A DNA stretch of 64,000 nt from Rutstroemia sp. NJR-2017a BVV2 (Eukaryota; Ascomycota; Leotiomycetes; Helotiales; Rutstroemiaceae): positions 806,001 to 870,000 of the forward strand of contig NJPS01000062.1 of assembly GCA_002946415.1 (NCBI GenBank). Direction: 5' to 3'. Positions within the stretch are counted from its first letter, which is position 1. Every line of letters starts with the position of its first letter. Positions 45,915 through 57,606 of the stretch are shown here, piece after piece. Under the pieces are notes generated by a model that was given only the letters and a program-made list of their open reading frames with translations, ran no database searches and was not told the origin of the DNA. Made by a program: the position numbers and the translations under genes.

Positions 45915-48674
45915 ATGGACAACCTGGGGGCAAGAGATATGTCTCCAGTTGGGGCTGCATCGGGTACTCTGAGGGATCTTGCGAAACGAATATATATACC
46001 GCTTACGGCCACTAGCCCTGCTGGTCTCAATGAGGCCGATACCGTGGACCCATGGAGCAAAGCTGGAAAATATGCTTTGGCGTGGACGTACTTTCCGATT
46101 ATTCTGATTGTCTTGGTTGCTGTGACTAGAGCATATCATCTCTGGACCGACAAACTACGTCAAGCATATCATAAGCAAGAAGTCCAGGCCCAATTAACGC
46201 GATATATCCAACAACAGCAAGAGGACTATGATATGTCAAATATTCACACCGCAGCGTCTGAGCAACAATTTTTTCCAGCGGCAGTTCATACCGAGAAACC
46301 CTACATTACAGTTACCAAAGGTTCACACTGGTCCTCGATCGCTTTAGTGAACGATATATTGGCATTGTTTCGATGGATCGTCTATCGGCCTATTCCAGAA
46401 CTTCGATATAAGAAAAAGCTCATCACCGCATTTCCGTCGCTCGCCGTCGTTGGTATATTAACAATAGCTTTGATGTTCGTCACCCTACAATGCTTTCTAC
46501 CTCGACCTCTCTACTGGGAGAGTATCCGATACGGCTCGCCACCACTGGCTATTAGAGCAGGAATGATGGCTGTCGCAATGACACCTTGGTTAATTGCCAC
46601 AGCAATGAAGTCAAATCTGATCTCGTTTGTCACCGGGATTGGACATGATAGGCTAGGCGTTTTCCATCGTTGGGGTGGATATTTGTGCCTCTTCCTGACG
46701 CTTGTGCACACTATTCCGTTCTACATACAGCCCGTGTGGGATGACGGAGGGATGACTGTATTTGGAAAGCTCTTTCCTGCTAGCCGTGGTATCATCTACG
46801 GTACAGGGATCGCGTGTCTCGCACCACTTGGTTGGCTCGTCGTCGGATCATTACCAATTGTTCGACGACTTGCGTACGAGCTTTTCGTCGTTTTGCATAT
46901 ACCGGCCGCTGTAGTCTACGTGGCCATGCTATTCTGGCATACGAACAACTACCTCACGTCTTGGAGCTACCTTTATGCGACCGTCGCCATTTGGGTGCTA
47001 GCTTACTTGACCCGACTTGGCAATCTCAACTGGACGAAACCCTGGAGAAACTCTTTCCTAATTGGTGATGAGGCAGCGGTTCAGTTATTGGCAGAGAATG
47101 CCGTCAAGGTAACCATCCCAACGCAGATGAAATGGAGACCCGGTCAATATGTGTACCTTCGCATGCCTGGTATCTCCGTATTTGAGAACCACCCCTTTAC
47201 AATCTCCTCACTTTGCAGTGAAGACTTTCCTTCTGAGTACGGAGAGCAATACAGGGACTGCACTGTAGTATTTAGACCGTTTGGAGGATTTACGAAGAAA
47301 GTACTCGAGACAGCGACTCACAATGGGCCTTTCAAAACGTATCGTGCATATCTAGATGGGCCATATGGTGGAATGCAACGAGAGCTTGCCGCCTTTGATA
47401 CCGTCATTCTTTTTGCAGGAGGAAGTGGTATCACAGCTATTATTTCGCAGTTGTTGAATTTGATTAAGAGAATGAGAGATGGGAAAGCAGTGACCCAAAA
47501 AATTGAGGTAGTTTGGGCCCTTAAGAGACTGGAAACAATGGACTGGTTTAGGGAGGAACTTCGAATCTGCAGAGAATTTGCTCCTCCAGACACAGTCACA
47601 TGTCAATTCTTTGTGACTACGGCGAAAAGATATTCAAAGACGGGCGTTACGGAGAGAGCTCAACGGCCATTAAGTACAGCATTCCACGATAAGTTAGATG
47701 GGTTTGTGGCAGGTATAGCATCAAAGAGGAATTCTGCGTTCATCCGTGACGAAGCCCAGGGTGATGAGGAAAGAGAGAGGGAATTGAGAATGGAGGATGA
47801 AGATGCCATAACATCATTACCCCAACAGAAACACCTACAGCCAAGAGTACATCCACCGGTGCAGACATCCTTCCCTCCACCGCCAACATCAGATTCGGCA
47901 GCGGGCGCAAAGAAGAGTACAGAGAAACGACGATCTTTATTAGCCGCGTTGTCCCCGGACACTCATGAGGCGACTCGAAAGTTCCTGGGCGGCAATAGTG
48001 TTTCGAAGAATGAATCGACGGAGTCCTTCCACTTTCCAGCACCCCCACCACGGAAAGATGCTCCCATCTTCCAGTATGCGCCGCCATCTTCAAATCCCAA
48101 CCGTGCCAGCTGGGTTCCAGATTCCAAACATAACAGCTACAACCCTGCGGATTGGTCGCAGCAACCAGCAGAAACTTATCCTCCAGATATAAAACACTCT
48201 GAAGACCAAGCACCTACCCCTCCAGCAAAAGATACACCTAAGGCTACCGAGTTTCAAAATGTACCGTCTCTCCAACCACCACAGGCTGCACATTTCCGCG
48301 CAAAATCCGGTGATCTTCGTGTCGAGATTCCACAAACGATGGCACCCGCTGAGCCTACCTTCGATTTTGGCTTTCCTTCTACGCCTACGTTGTTTCAGAA
48401 GAATCTTATGCGCTTTGCCTTTGTTGCACCCAAGAAGAAAGAGGGCTGGACTACCCAATATGGCCGACCTGATTTGGGTTATATGCTGAAAGAGATGGCG
48501 ACCGGAGGACCAGACGGACATGGAATTTTCGGACGGAGAACATGTGTTTTCGTTTGCGGCCCGCCGGAGATGCGTATCAACGTGGCCAACACTGTAGCTC
48601 GCTTGCAAGCAGATATTTGGGGCGATGACAGCAAAGATGAGATCTTTTTACATACGGAGAATTACGCTATTTAA
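45915..48674 (+). CDS. Ferric reductase-like transmembrane oxidoreductase (FRE/NOX superfamily)
   Basis: A single exon of 919 aa with a good start context (CACCATGG). Seen: a hydrophobic N-terminal helix (YFPIILIVLVAV), then the ferric-reductase core of about six helices with four haem-ligand histidines: HRWGGY (His ~250) and LVH (~263) in one helix, VLHIPAA (~327) and FWH (~341) in the next. FAD-binding HPFTI is at ~425, preceded by RPGQYVYLRMP. The NADPH site AGGSGITAI is at ~500, and the C-terminal nucleotide contact CGPPEM is at ~880. Known role: transfer of electrons from NADPH through FAD and two haems across a membrane, to Fe(III)/Cu(II) or oxygen. Odd point: a linker of about 245 residues, Pro/Ser/Lys-rich and probably disordered, splits the NADPH-binding lobe. 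No signal peptide. It could be plasma-membrane or vacuolar; the substrate is not readable. Confidence 0.92.
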   Translation: MDNLGARDMSPVGAASGTLRDLAKRIYIPLTATSPAGLNEADTVDPWSKAGKYALAWTYFPIILIVLVAVTRAYHLWTDKLRQAYHKQEVQAQLTRYIQQQQEDYDMSNIHTAASEQQFFPAAVHTEKPYITVTKGSHWSSIALVNDILALFRWIVYRPIPELRYKKKLITAFPSLAVVGILTIALMFVTLQCFLPRPLYWESIRYGSPPLAIRAGMMAVAMTPWLIATAMKSNLISFVTGIGHDRLGVFHRWGGYLCLFLTLVHTIPFYIQPVWDDGGMTVFGKLFPASRGIIYGTGIACLAPLGWLVVGSLPIVRRLAYELFVVLHIPAAVVYVAMLFWHTNNYLTSWSYLYATVAIWVLAYLTRLGNLNWTKPWRNSFLIGDEAAVQLLAENAVKVTIPTQMKWRPGQYVYLRMPGISVFENHPFTISSLCSEDFPSEYGEQYRDCTVVFRPFGGFTKKVLETATHNGPFKTYRAYLDGPYGGMQRELAAFDTVILFAGGSGITAIISQLLNLIKRMRDGKAVTQKIEVVWALKRLETMDWFREELRICREFAPPDTVTCQFFVTTAKRYSKTGVTERAQRPLSTAFHDKLDGFVAGIASKRNSAFIRDEAQGDEERERELRMEDEDAITSLPQQKHLQPRVHPPVQTSFPPPPTSDSAAGAKKSTEKRRSLLAALSPDTHEATRKFLGGNSVSKNESTESFHFPAPPPRKDAPIFQYAPPSSNPNRASWVPDSKHNSYNPADWSQQPAETYPPDIKHSEDQAPTPPAKDTPKATEFQNVPSLQPPQAAHFRAKSGDLRVEIPQTMAPAEPTFDFGFPSTPTLFQKNLMRFAFVAPKKKEGWTTQYGRPDLGYMLKEMATGGPDGHGIFGRRTCVFVCGPPEMRINVANTVARLQADIWGDDSKDEIFLHTENYAI

Positions 48675-49694
48675 TTGACTTACACCAGTGGGCGGCTTTT
48701 TTGTACAATTTTGATGAGCAACGAGCAGTATATATTGCCTTACGGCTGGCGGTTTTGGGGTTACAGAGGATAGGAATGGGACTTGTTTATACCATGATGA
48801 TATCAGAGAGGAGTTTACTTGGAACTCCATGGGGAGTAGATACCATTTTGTACTTTATCACATCACAGACTCATCAGTCAGTCGACAGTGTTCATAATCG
48901 TAAATATATAATCTCGAACTTGTATTAATACTAGCTTAAAATATCCTCATCGATGTGTGCGACAGAGACTACTTGAAAACATGTCACTGATGGAATCCAA
49001 GGAGGGGTTATGCTGTACAACAAGGCCATTTCGGCGGTCAACCGTTACCAGGCCTCGTCCGATACACACCAGATGAGGCCCGACCAGGTCGTGATATTGT
49101 AACCATGCATCGTCACGGCCACAGCTTTCTGTATTCAACCATTCCATTTCGTTGATTCTAGACCACGTCAACGCGTTTCACCGCACCGCATGTCAATAGA
49201 TTCTGCAGCATCTGCATGCAACGAGCCTCAGATCAACCCAATACAAGAAAGACCGAATGACAGTATCCCAAAATTCCGGCCAGCCTGAAGCCTCGGGCCG
49301 TCAGAAGTTTAAGCTCTTCACGATATATGAAATAGGTCAAATTCAAATTGTTATGTACCATCCATTACGAACCGCATCCTTCAGAACAAAGTTTCCAGAG
49401 CAGTAGATACAGGGCGGCAAATTTGTCTCTCGTCCAACTGGGAGAGATCTACTGAAAGACCTTCCATACAAACGCATCTCCATGAAATGTTGCAAAGACG
49501 TGAGACTGTGTCGGACGAGTGAAGAAGGAAGGAAGAAGAATCCGGGAAAATTTTATCAAAGAAGTTCGAAAGGCTGGATGCGCCTAACTGTTTTGGGATT
49601 GGTGGGCAGTTTAGCGACTAAGCTAGTATATCCAAAGATGATCCACCGAACTACAATATAAATTGCACAAACTTTTTCTGCCGTCCGTTAAAAA
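48675..49694. other. Intergenic between the ferric reductase and MRS6
   Basis: It contains the 3' flank of the reductase and the promoter of MRS6. No gene seen; short frames only. Confidence 0.5.
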
Positions 49695-51468
49695 ATGGAA
49701 TCTTTGAGTGAAACGCCATGGGACCTGGTGATTGAAGGAACCGGGTTGAAGCATTCGTTGCTTGCTTTGTAAGTTTGCACGCCCTGCTACTGTGAGATGC
49801 GCATGATGCAACGGTGTATTGAAAGAAGAAAACTGACTGACGTAGTACAATGAAGAGCCCTCTCTCGCTCAGATAAAAAGATACTGCACGTTGATCCCAA
49901 CGAGTATTATGGAGATGAAGAAGCTGCATTCAGTCTGCAGGAGGTCGAGACATGGGTGAAGAACTCGCGGAGTGGTTAGTTCTACCTATTCACAAAACAA
50001 GCAGGCGCGAAGCTAACATTTAAATTACAGCTTCCTTCAGCAACGCGTCAATATGGACTGCATCTGACGATACAACGAAGTCGAAGCTGGGCTTCTCGCG
50101 AGCCTATAACTTGACGCTTTCACCACAAATTATTTACACACGCTCAAGACTCATCTCTACCCTGGTTTCGTCAAAAGTCTACAAACAGCTCGAGTTCCAA
50201 GCTGTTGGGAACTGGTTCTTGCACGATGACGGAGCGCTGAAACGCCTGCCGTCAGGTCGAGAAGACATATTTCAAGATAACAGCATTGATAACCGCGCCA
50301 AGCGTTCATTGATGAAGTTCTTGAAATTTGTCGTCGACTACGAGAACCAGCTTGATGTTTGGCAGTCTCGCGCAGAGACAGGGTTGTCACAGTTTCTTGC
50401 TGAGGAATTTAAGTTCCCAGAAAAACTGCAGACGCTCATGGGCGCGTTGACGTTGTCACCGGAAAGCCTTGAGCATACAAGGGTAGATTACGCACTACCG
50501 AGGATTCAGAGACATCTGACATCGATTGGTGTCTTCGGACCTGGATTTGGCGCTGTCGTACCGAAATGGGGCGGCGGTGCAGAAGTGGCTCAGGTTGGGT
50601 GTAGGGCTTGTGCTGTGGGTGGTGGTGTGTATGTCCTTGGAACCGGTATTCAGCAAGTCAGAAACGTCGAAGCTGAAAGCATCACATCCCATGAAGTGGA
50701 GCTATCGAATGCTGAAGTTGTCAAGACGAAATTCATCACCCGCGTGGCGAATGAGATGTCACCAGAAGCTCTACGCGTCGCCAAAACTATGGCTGTGGTG
50801 TCGTCACCTTTAAGCACACTCTTCGTCAGTACTGTGGAAGGATCACCCATCCCCGCCGTCTCTGTTGTTGTCTTTCCAGCCAACACCATCTCTACACCTG
50901 AAGCACCTCAACCGTACCCAGTGTACATCATGGTGCATTCTAGCGAAACGGGCGAATGCCCTGCAGGTCAATGTGAGTATACCTTACCTTTCCTTTCCCG
51001 TCCCACATATGCATTACAAGATGAACAACCTTTCGAATACTTATCTACATTGTCTGAATTTCATTGAAGATAACTCCTCTGACAAACTGATAATGCCAAT
51101 TTTCACATCAATCTCAATTGAAACAATATTTCAGTTCCATTTACTGACCGTTGTTTGTATCAGGTGTTCTATACGCAACAACTCTACTGCCCAACTCATC
51201 CGATACCGAGGTCGGAAAAGCAATTCTAAACAAAGTTCTCTCTACATTCCTCAACACGTTTGAAAATACCGAAGCCGAGCTCCTCTACAGTGTATACTAC
51301 GAACAGCATGGAACCAAAGAGCAACTCGATCTCGCATTCAACGATGGAGTTATAGAGGATGTTGAAGCTGAGTGGAGAAGGATAGTCGGTGAAGATGAAG
51401 AATCTCCGTTCATGGTATTCGAGGAGCGTAATACAATGGGGGATGACGACGAGGGAGAAGATTTTTAG
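49695..51468 (+). CDS. MRS6: Rab escort protein (Rab geranylgeranyltransferase component A)
   Basis: Four exons (49695-49768, 49856-49974, 50031-50972, 51164-51468), 479 aa. Joins: phase 2, 1, 1, with GTAAGT, GTTAGT and GTGAGT donors; exon 2 uses an unusual TGAAG acceptor, chosen because it gives ALSRSDKKILHVDPNEYYGD, the GDI/REP family dinucleotide-fold block. The start WDLVIEGTGLKHSLLAL is the first glycine-rich loop of the same fold. Exon 3 contains SKVYKQLEFQAVGNWFL and the domain centred on GFGAVVPKWGGGAEVAQ, and exon 4 an acidic C-terminus (GDDDEGEDF). Known role: it presents newly made Rab GTPases to the prenyltransferase, then delivers them to membranes; essential in yeast. REP rather than GDI is favoured by the divergent first motif and the acidic tail. 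The last intron (191 nt) is the longest of the gene. Confidence 0.9.
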
Positions 51469-52378
51469 ACTGTTTGTTGAGTGTTCAATATTGCATTGAC
51501 CTGTGGAGCTTATGTATGAAATTATGAAGTTATGAATATGAATACGAATATAAATTTAGCCGTTGCTTTTGCTTTTATCGCTCTGCTTGCTTTGCTCTCC
51601 ACCGTGTTTGAATCCATCATCTTTCATATCTCATGACTCCTCACCTATACCATACTTCGGTGTCTCTCGACTCCCTTGACGCTGCAGCCTGCAGCTCCCA
51701 ACGCTATCGTCATCGCGTCGCTTTGATTTCCATCAATACCGCATTCATTAACCTTCTTCTCTCCTAAGAAAGAAACATCACATAACACGAACATCCCATA
51801 AAACACCACCACATTCCCCCGCTGCACCCCGCCCTCCCCTCTTGAGTTTCTTTTCATCTCAACCTGATCCTCGCTCAAGCAGAGCGAATACCCCGCAGCT
51901 GCAGGGGAAGCAGAGATCAGAAGTATGAGTTTCTAAGAGAGAGAGAGATCCTGTAAAAGAACGATCTGGTTCGATTCGGTGAGCGATACCATAACGGTGA
52001 CGGCAACGGTGGCATGGCATGGCAGAGTGCTGCTTGACCACTGAATACTGTAAAGGGCAGAGACGACGGTATTGTTAGATGTATTTATACATGCTCATTC
52101 CTTGGCCAGAAAAAGTAGGGAGTAGGCAGGCAAATCGTTGGATTGTAAGGAGATATATTCAAACGGTGAAACAAACCATTCACGTACGGCCTCTCACTTT
52201 TCATTTGAATGCTCAAATCACAGTATTGAATTTAATGGAAGAAAACAAAACAAAACGATCTATTTTAATGTACACCCTTTCCGAAAAGAAAAACAATACA
52301 ATATAATGTATAACAAACCCCCATCCCATCCTCTCCCCTTCCCACACATGCAATTTCATCATTACCATTCCCCCACCC
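51469..52378. other. Convergent intergenic region
   Basis: It holds the 3' flanks of MRS6 and the ABC transporter. ATGAAT-type repeats occur just after MRS6 (51515-51550), and a GAGA run near 51935. The distance is long for convergent 3' ends, but no gene is seen. Confidence 0.5.
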
Positions 52379-55300
52379 CTACTGTCCCGCCCCCCTAATC
52401 GTCCCAATCAACTCCTCCCTCTCCCCACTCATATCGACCATACTCTTGAACACCCCATCCTCCCTCTCGACCAGTTCCCTTGGGCCGCCAAACTCCGCCG
52501 CCACGCCATCCTTCATGACTAAGATGCGGTCGAAATCAGCAACTGTGCTTAACCTATGTGCCACGACCAGGAGCGTAGTATTAGCGAACTCTTCCCGGAT
52601 GCTGCGCTGGATCAACGCGTCGGTGTCCATATCTACGGCGGAGGTGGCTTCGTCGAGGAGGAGCACCTTTGGACGGGAAAGGATGGCGCGCGCGAGACAG
52701 AGGAGTTGTTTTTGCCCCTGGGAGAGATTGGCGCCGGCGGAGGAGATGGGGGAGTGCAGGGAGAGGAAGATGTTGGTATTTTCCTTGGGGGAGTCGGCAG
52801 CGACGGCGGTGACGCTGCTGTTTTCGGTGGCGGTGGATGATTCGCCTGGGTTGATAGTGTTTTGGGATTCAGGTTCTGGGACGGGGGTGCTGGTATTTGA
52901 GGGGATGAGGTGGACGCGCTCGAGGGCTTCGCGTAGTTGTTGGTCGGAGAATTCGTCGAAGGGGTCGAGGTTGGAGCGGATGGTGCCGGAGAAGAGCACG
53001 GGATCTTGGGGGATGATGGAGAGGCGGGTGCGGAGATCGTGTAGTTTGATGGTGGAGATGTCGATGCCGTCGATGACGATACTGCCTGCTCGGGCTTCGA
53101 GGAAGCGGAAAAGAGCTAGAGAGAGGGTTGATTTACCTGTGGTTGTTAGTGAAGTGTTATCAGACTACCGGGGGCTCACTCACCGGCTCCAGTTCTTCCC
53201 ACAATTCCGACACGTTGGTTCTTCTCCACGGTGAAAGTTAATCCCTTCAGAATGGCCGGTAAACCTTCCGCATATCCGACTTCTAGGTCAGTAACCTCTA
53301 TCTTTCCCTCCTCTGGCCAAGAAGCACGAATATTATCTCTGCCAGTTTGAGGTTCCGTTTCTAACTCCGTATACTCAAAGATTCTCTCCGCCGCATTCAT
53401 ATCTAACTCTGCTTGTGCAAGTAATCTAATCGTATGTATAACCGCACGTCTATAACTCAACGCAAAAGCAAGTGCGAATCCAGCAAGCGATGCATCAACG
53501 CCGTTTGTAGAGACGATGAAAGCTGCAACTGAAGATGAGAAGAATGATCCGACCAACGCCATACGTAATCCAAACCATCTATTGAATAGCCAATTGTGCC
53601 ATGTTGCAGAACCGAATGAATCTACTAATTTGTGCATCTTTTCTTCAAAGACGGGTCCATTGGAGAAAGCTCGAATAGTACTGAGACCAGCTAGAGCAGA
53701 TCCGAAATGTGATATCATGGGCGACTTTTGAATTGATTCGAGACGTTTGAGGGACCGAGCACCTTTGATATAGGTGTTTGCAATGAAGACGCAAATCGTA
53801 AGCAGGATGACCGAGATTATGATGATATATGGTGATACAAAGAATCTTGAGTGAGGTTAGTATGCGTAGGGAACAATGGTGAGTAGAACTTACGCAGACA
53901 CCATAATACCAATAATTTCCAGGAATGCAGAAGCAGTCTGAGCAAAGTTCGATGACAATTGAGAGTCCATGGCGGAGAAGTCGGCAGTGAAACGATTCAA
54001 GATCCGTCCTGTGGGAACAGTATCCAACCATCGAAGAGGGGTCCTCAATACCATATCCGTCATCTTTTTGAAAACGCTCCTCGATGCTGAGAGCGATCCT
54101 CTGTAGATCAAATAAAACCTAGCAGTAGCAACGAAGACGGAGAAAGTTGAGATTATAACATATCCAAGAAGGTAGTACCCCAAAGTATGATTCTTTGAAA
54201 ACGGATTTTCGAACTTTGAAATGATGACAGACGGTCGAAGTTGTTGCTGGATCGTATAGGCATGAAGATGAGCGAGGTGTGTAGAGTTGAAGTGATCTGG
54301 GCTTTTTTCGGTATGTTCATAGCTCGATGTCCAAATTTTGATCCACCAAGAACGACCAACAATCAAGCCTTCCGCGAACAAGTAGAACAAAACAACCATG
54401 GCCCAGAAAGGAATGCCACCAGTAGCTTTCAAATAAGCTGTGTAGACACTAGCTTTGACACTGCCTGTCTCACGCTTTTCATCTTCGACCAATTTCTTTG
54501 GTTTCTTGGATGTTGCTTTGTCTGAAGACGTTTGCCCGTTTGCATCCACGGCTTGCCCGTTCTCCGTGGTGAGTCCGTCTCCTTCCTCCTCATTGGCGTG
54601 AACTTCTTGCTCTGTTTTCATAATCTCGTCGAGTTCCCCAGCTTCACGTAGGTCATCGATGGATCCCGCATGTTCGAGGGCTCCATTCTTGGACAACTGA
54701 ACCGCATATTTGGCTCTTGGTAGACAGAGTGAAACATGATGAGTCACTAGAATACGTGTTCTACCTTCAGATAGTTCACCCATGAGAGCATTATCGTATA
54801 TTTCCTTGCCCACATGGGCATCCAAAGCCGAAAAGACGTCATCAAGAATCAATATGCCTGCGCGAGAGTAGAATGCACGTGCTAGAGTCAAACGCCATTT
54901 TTGTCCTCCACTAAGACTTATGCCCTGAGCACCGACCTCTGTGAGATCACCGTCATCAAACACGTGGAGATCTTTGGTCAGCGCACATGCATCCAAGACT
55001 TTCTGGTATCGTGTAGCATCGAAAGGAAGGCCGAACAGAATATTGTCCTTGATAGTTGCGTTTTCAATCCATGGAGTCTGAGAAACAAACGCTATAGCTG
55101 AGGGAATAAGCCAATTTGCTGCTGTGGCCTTGTCGTCATGACGCTCGTTGACAGGAATTGGTCTTGGTACTGTAATGATACCAGAGAGGACCTCGACTTC
55201 CCCCAAGATAGCAGAAAGAAGTAACGATTTTCCTGAGCCTGTAGGTCCTGAGATTACACTTAAGGCGTTGTTAGGGAATGACAGTGTAAGATCCCTGAGA

Positions 55301-57345
55301 ACAAATCTCTCGTCTTCGACAACTTCCGATTTGGATGGAAAACTGACAGACACCTTGTCGAAAGTAATCGCTTCACCGGGATATGTGTTTTCGGGCTTCT
55401 CCGGCGAACGAAGGAAAGTATCAATGCGGTCGCAGCTGACCTTTGCATTGATTCCCATCATGAAAAGGAAAGGAACCATACCCAGAACACCCTCAAGCTG
55501 CATGAAGACACCCAAAGCGGTAAAAGCTACAGATGGTAATAGATCACCCTGAATATAAGAGTAGGTAGCCAAGGACAAGACTGTCAAGAGTACAGGAGCG
55601 ACATTGGATCCTATAGTCATATACAAGTTGTTTATCCTCGTCTTCCAAAGTTTGGTGAGCTCTTCCTCACGAGCTTCGTTGATCTTTTCCATCCATTGAG
55701 GCTCAGTCGCAGAAAATTTGATCTGCCTGATGCCATTTAAAGCTTCGGTAATGATGCTTGTTTTCTTGTCTCGGGCCATCATCAACTCCTTTTGGTAACT
55801 ACCATATCTTTTTGTGAGATACTGGTTGATTGGTGCCATGAGTATAATTGCAAGCATACCAGCACTTAAAGATTGCCAGCCCACTAGAAGCCATAAGAAC
55901 ACCACTGACACCACGAATTTGGAGAAGAACATGACATAAAACTGGTTGACAGCACCAAATACACCGACTTGGTTGGCATCAACGGCAAACATGTTGATGA
56001 TGTCTTTCTCGGTTTCAAGCTTCTTCTTAGCATCGGCATCGCCTTTCTTCTTGTCCTTGGGTTTGTTTTCTGGGTTATTTGGGGTATTTTGCTTCGCTGT
56101 ATCGTTCGCATTGGCGTGTCCATTAACAGCACCATTGAGCTTTGAGGTGTCTTTCGATTTGGCCGTCTCTTCCTCCAGATCCCGCTTTGGTGGTTCTTTG
56201 CAATCCTTCATCCTCAGCATCTTCTCGAAAATGAGAGACGTAAGTGCCGAACGAATAGGTATTGCTATGTCCGACCACATCAACCAATTGATCCGGTTGT
56301 CCATAAGAGTTTCAGCAATTGTGGCAGCGAACAGGCCAGCAACCCATGTCCATGCCTTCGGATCGATTGCATCGAAGCCTTGTCTTGCTTCAAGGTATTG
56401 TAGGAGTTTCAACACAGCAAACTGGGGCCCAGCATCGATAACCGCAGAGATTATCCCCAATACCCATTGTGTCAAGATTTGAACACGCCACGCCCAAAAT
56501 ACTTGAAGCCATAGAGAGACAGTCGGTTTCAGTGCGATTGATTGAAAGTATTCCTTGACATCTTTGGACCGTACGTGAGCATCCATAGCAGGTAGATCGA
56601 CTACCTCAATCAATCTCTCCGAGGCTAGGTCAAGTAATTCCCTACTCCAATCAAAGGCATATCTTGACCATAGAGATTTTTGAAATTGTCGTTCGACAAT
56701 CGTTCCATCGGGTGTGAACACATCAGGACGTCGCTGAACGAAGAAGAATGCCAATGTGCTGATAACGGCGGCAAGAACCTGAACGCCATCGATAATACCG
56801 AATACAAGACGATCGGAAGCTGCGTGAGGAAGTGGATTCAACGAGACAATCAATCCGAGTGCAGCGATCAGAACACATGATACCGAGTTGAAGATACCAC
56901 GCTGGAATTTGACTACAGGCTGTGTCTCTCTTGAGGTTTCCAGAATTTGTAGCAGGGTTAAAATCTTATCAGGTGTCAACTAAATATCTAGAACGCCAGG
57001 GGAGAAGAGCCGTCGACTTACCCAACAAGTAAATAATAGCCATAGTTGTGACACACATAAATCCGAGAACCCCGCATTCTTCCTTACTGTGGCGAAGACA
57101 GCCAATGCGAAGGAAAGCGTAAGACCCACAGCAAGGGAAGTAAATATCACCACGAATTGCTGTTTGGTGGAGTACTTGGCCATCGATGCCTCTGTGGCTG
57201 CCCCATCTTTGTCTTCATAGAGACCATCTTTATTGGTCGGTTTGGCTTGTTTGAAGCTCCGGATGTAGCGCCACACAGAAGGGAGAGTGAAGAGGCCGAT
57301 GAGTGCCGGTGTCGCGTACGACAGTTGCTTAAGGCTGGAATCCAT
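52379..57345 (-). CDS. ABCC-type full ABC transporter (MRP/YCF1/bile-acid-transporter-like)
   Basis: Exons 57345-57022, 56979-53894, 53845-53184 and 53136-52379; 1609 aa (or 1604 if intron 1 ends at a later in-frame AG, 56965). Introns are 42 (or 57), 48 and 47 nt. Layout: an N-terminal hydrophobic TMD0-like region (~1-170), TMD1, NBD1 with Walker A GPTGSGKS (~686) and signature LSGGQ (~793), a charged linker, TMD2, and NBD2 with Walker A GRTGAGKST (~1355, split by intron 3) and signature LSQGQ (~1497). NBD1 Walker B reads [12 protein letters not shown], with Asp at the catalytic Glu position, while NBD2 has the normal [11 protein letters not shown]. This asymmetry is typical of ABCC proteins. 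Known roles: export or vacuolar sequestration of glutathione conjugates, organic anions and drugs. The linker in TMD1 (about residues 370-440) is unusually long and Lys/Asp/Asn-rich. Substrate unknown. Confidence 0.93.
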
Positions 57346-57596
57346 CGAGCCGTCCGCCTTGTGGTAAGTTCACGAACGAAACCAATTGATCCTCATCGGG
57401 AAACTTTTGTAGACATTCGGGGTTTTTGGGTGACTGGTCTTATACCCAAGCGGTGTAGGCAGCAACGGACACGGGATTTGAGTAAAAAGGAAATTGGAGA
57501 CTTATCAGAATCGACAATTGACCGAGTAGTAATCGTTGCTCACTGCTTACCAACGGGCTTGATTCGCCCCACCAGAGCGGTTGGCCTTAACGGTGG

Positions 57597-57606
57597 ATTG
57601 GCCAAT
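57597..57606. promoter_or_regulatory. Palindromic CCAAT box (ATTGGCCAAT)
   Basis: A perfect palindrome identical to that at 30085-30094, about 250 bp upstream of the ABC transporter start on the opposite strand. HAP/CBC binding is inference. Confidence 0.35.

Noticed and set aside
51645..52041. Minus-strand frames between MRS6 and the ABC transporter
   Set aside because: Short, mutually overlapping and without motifs.
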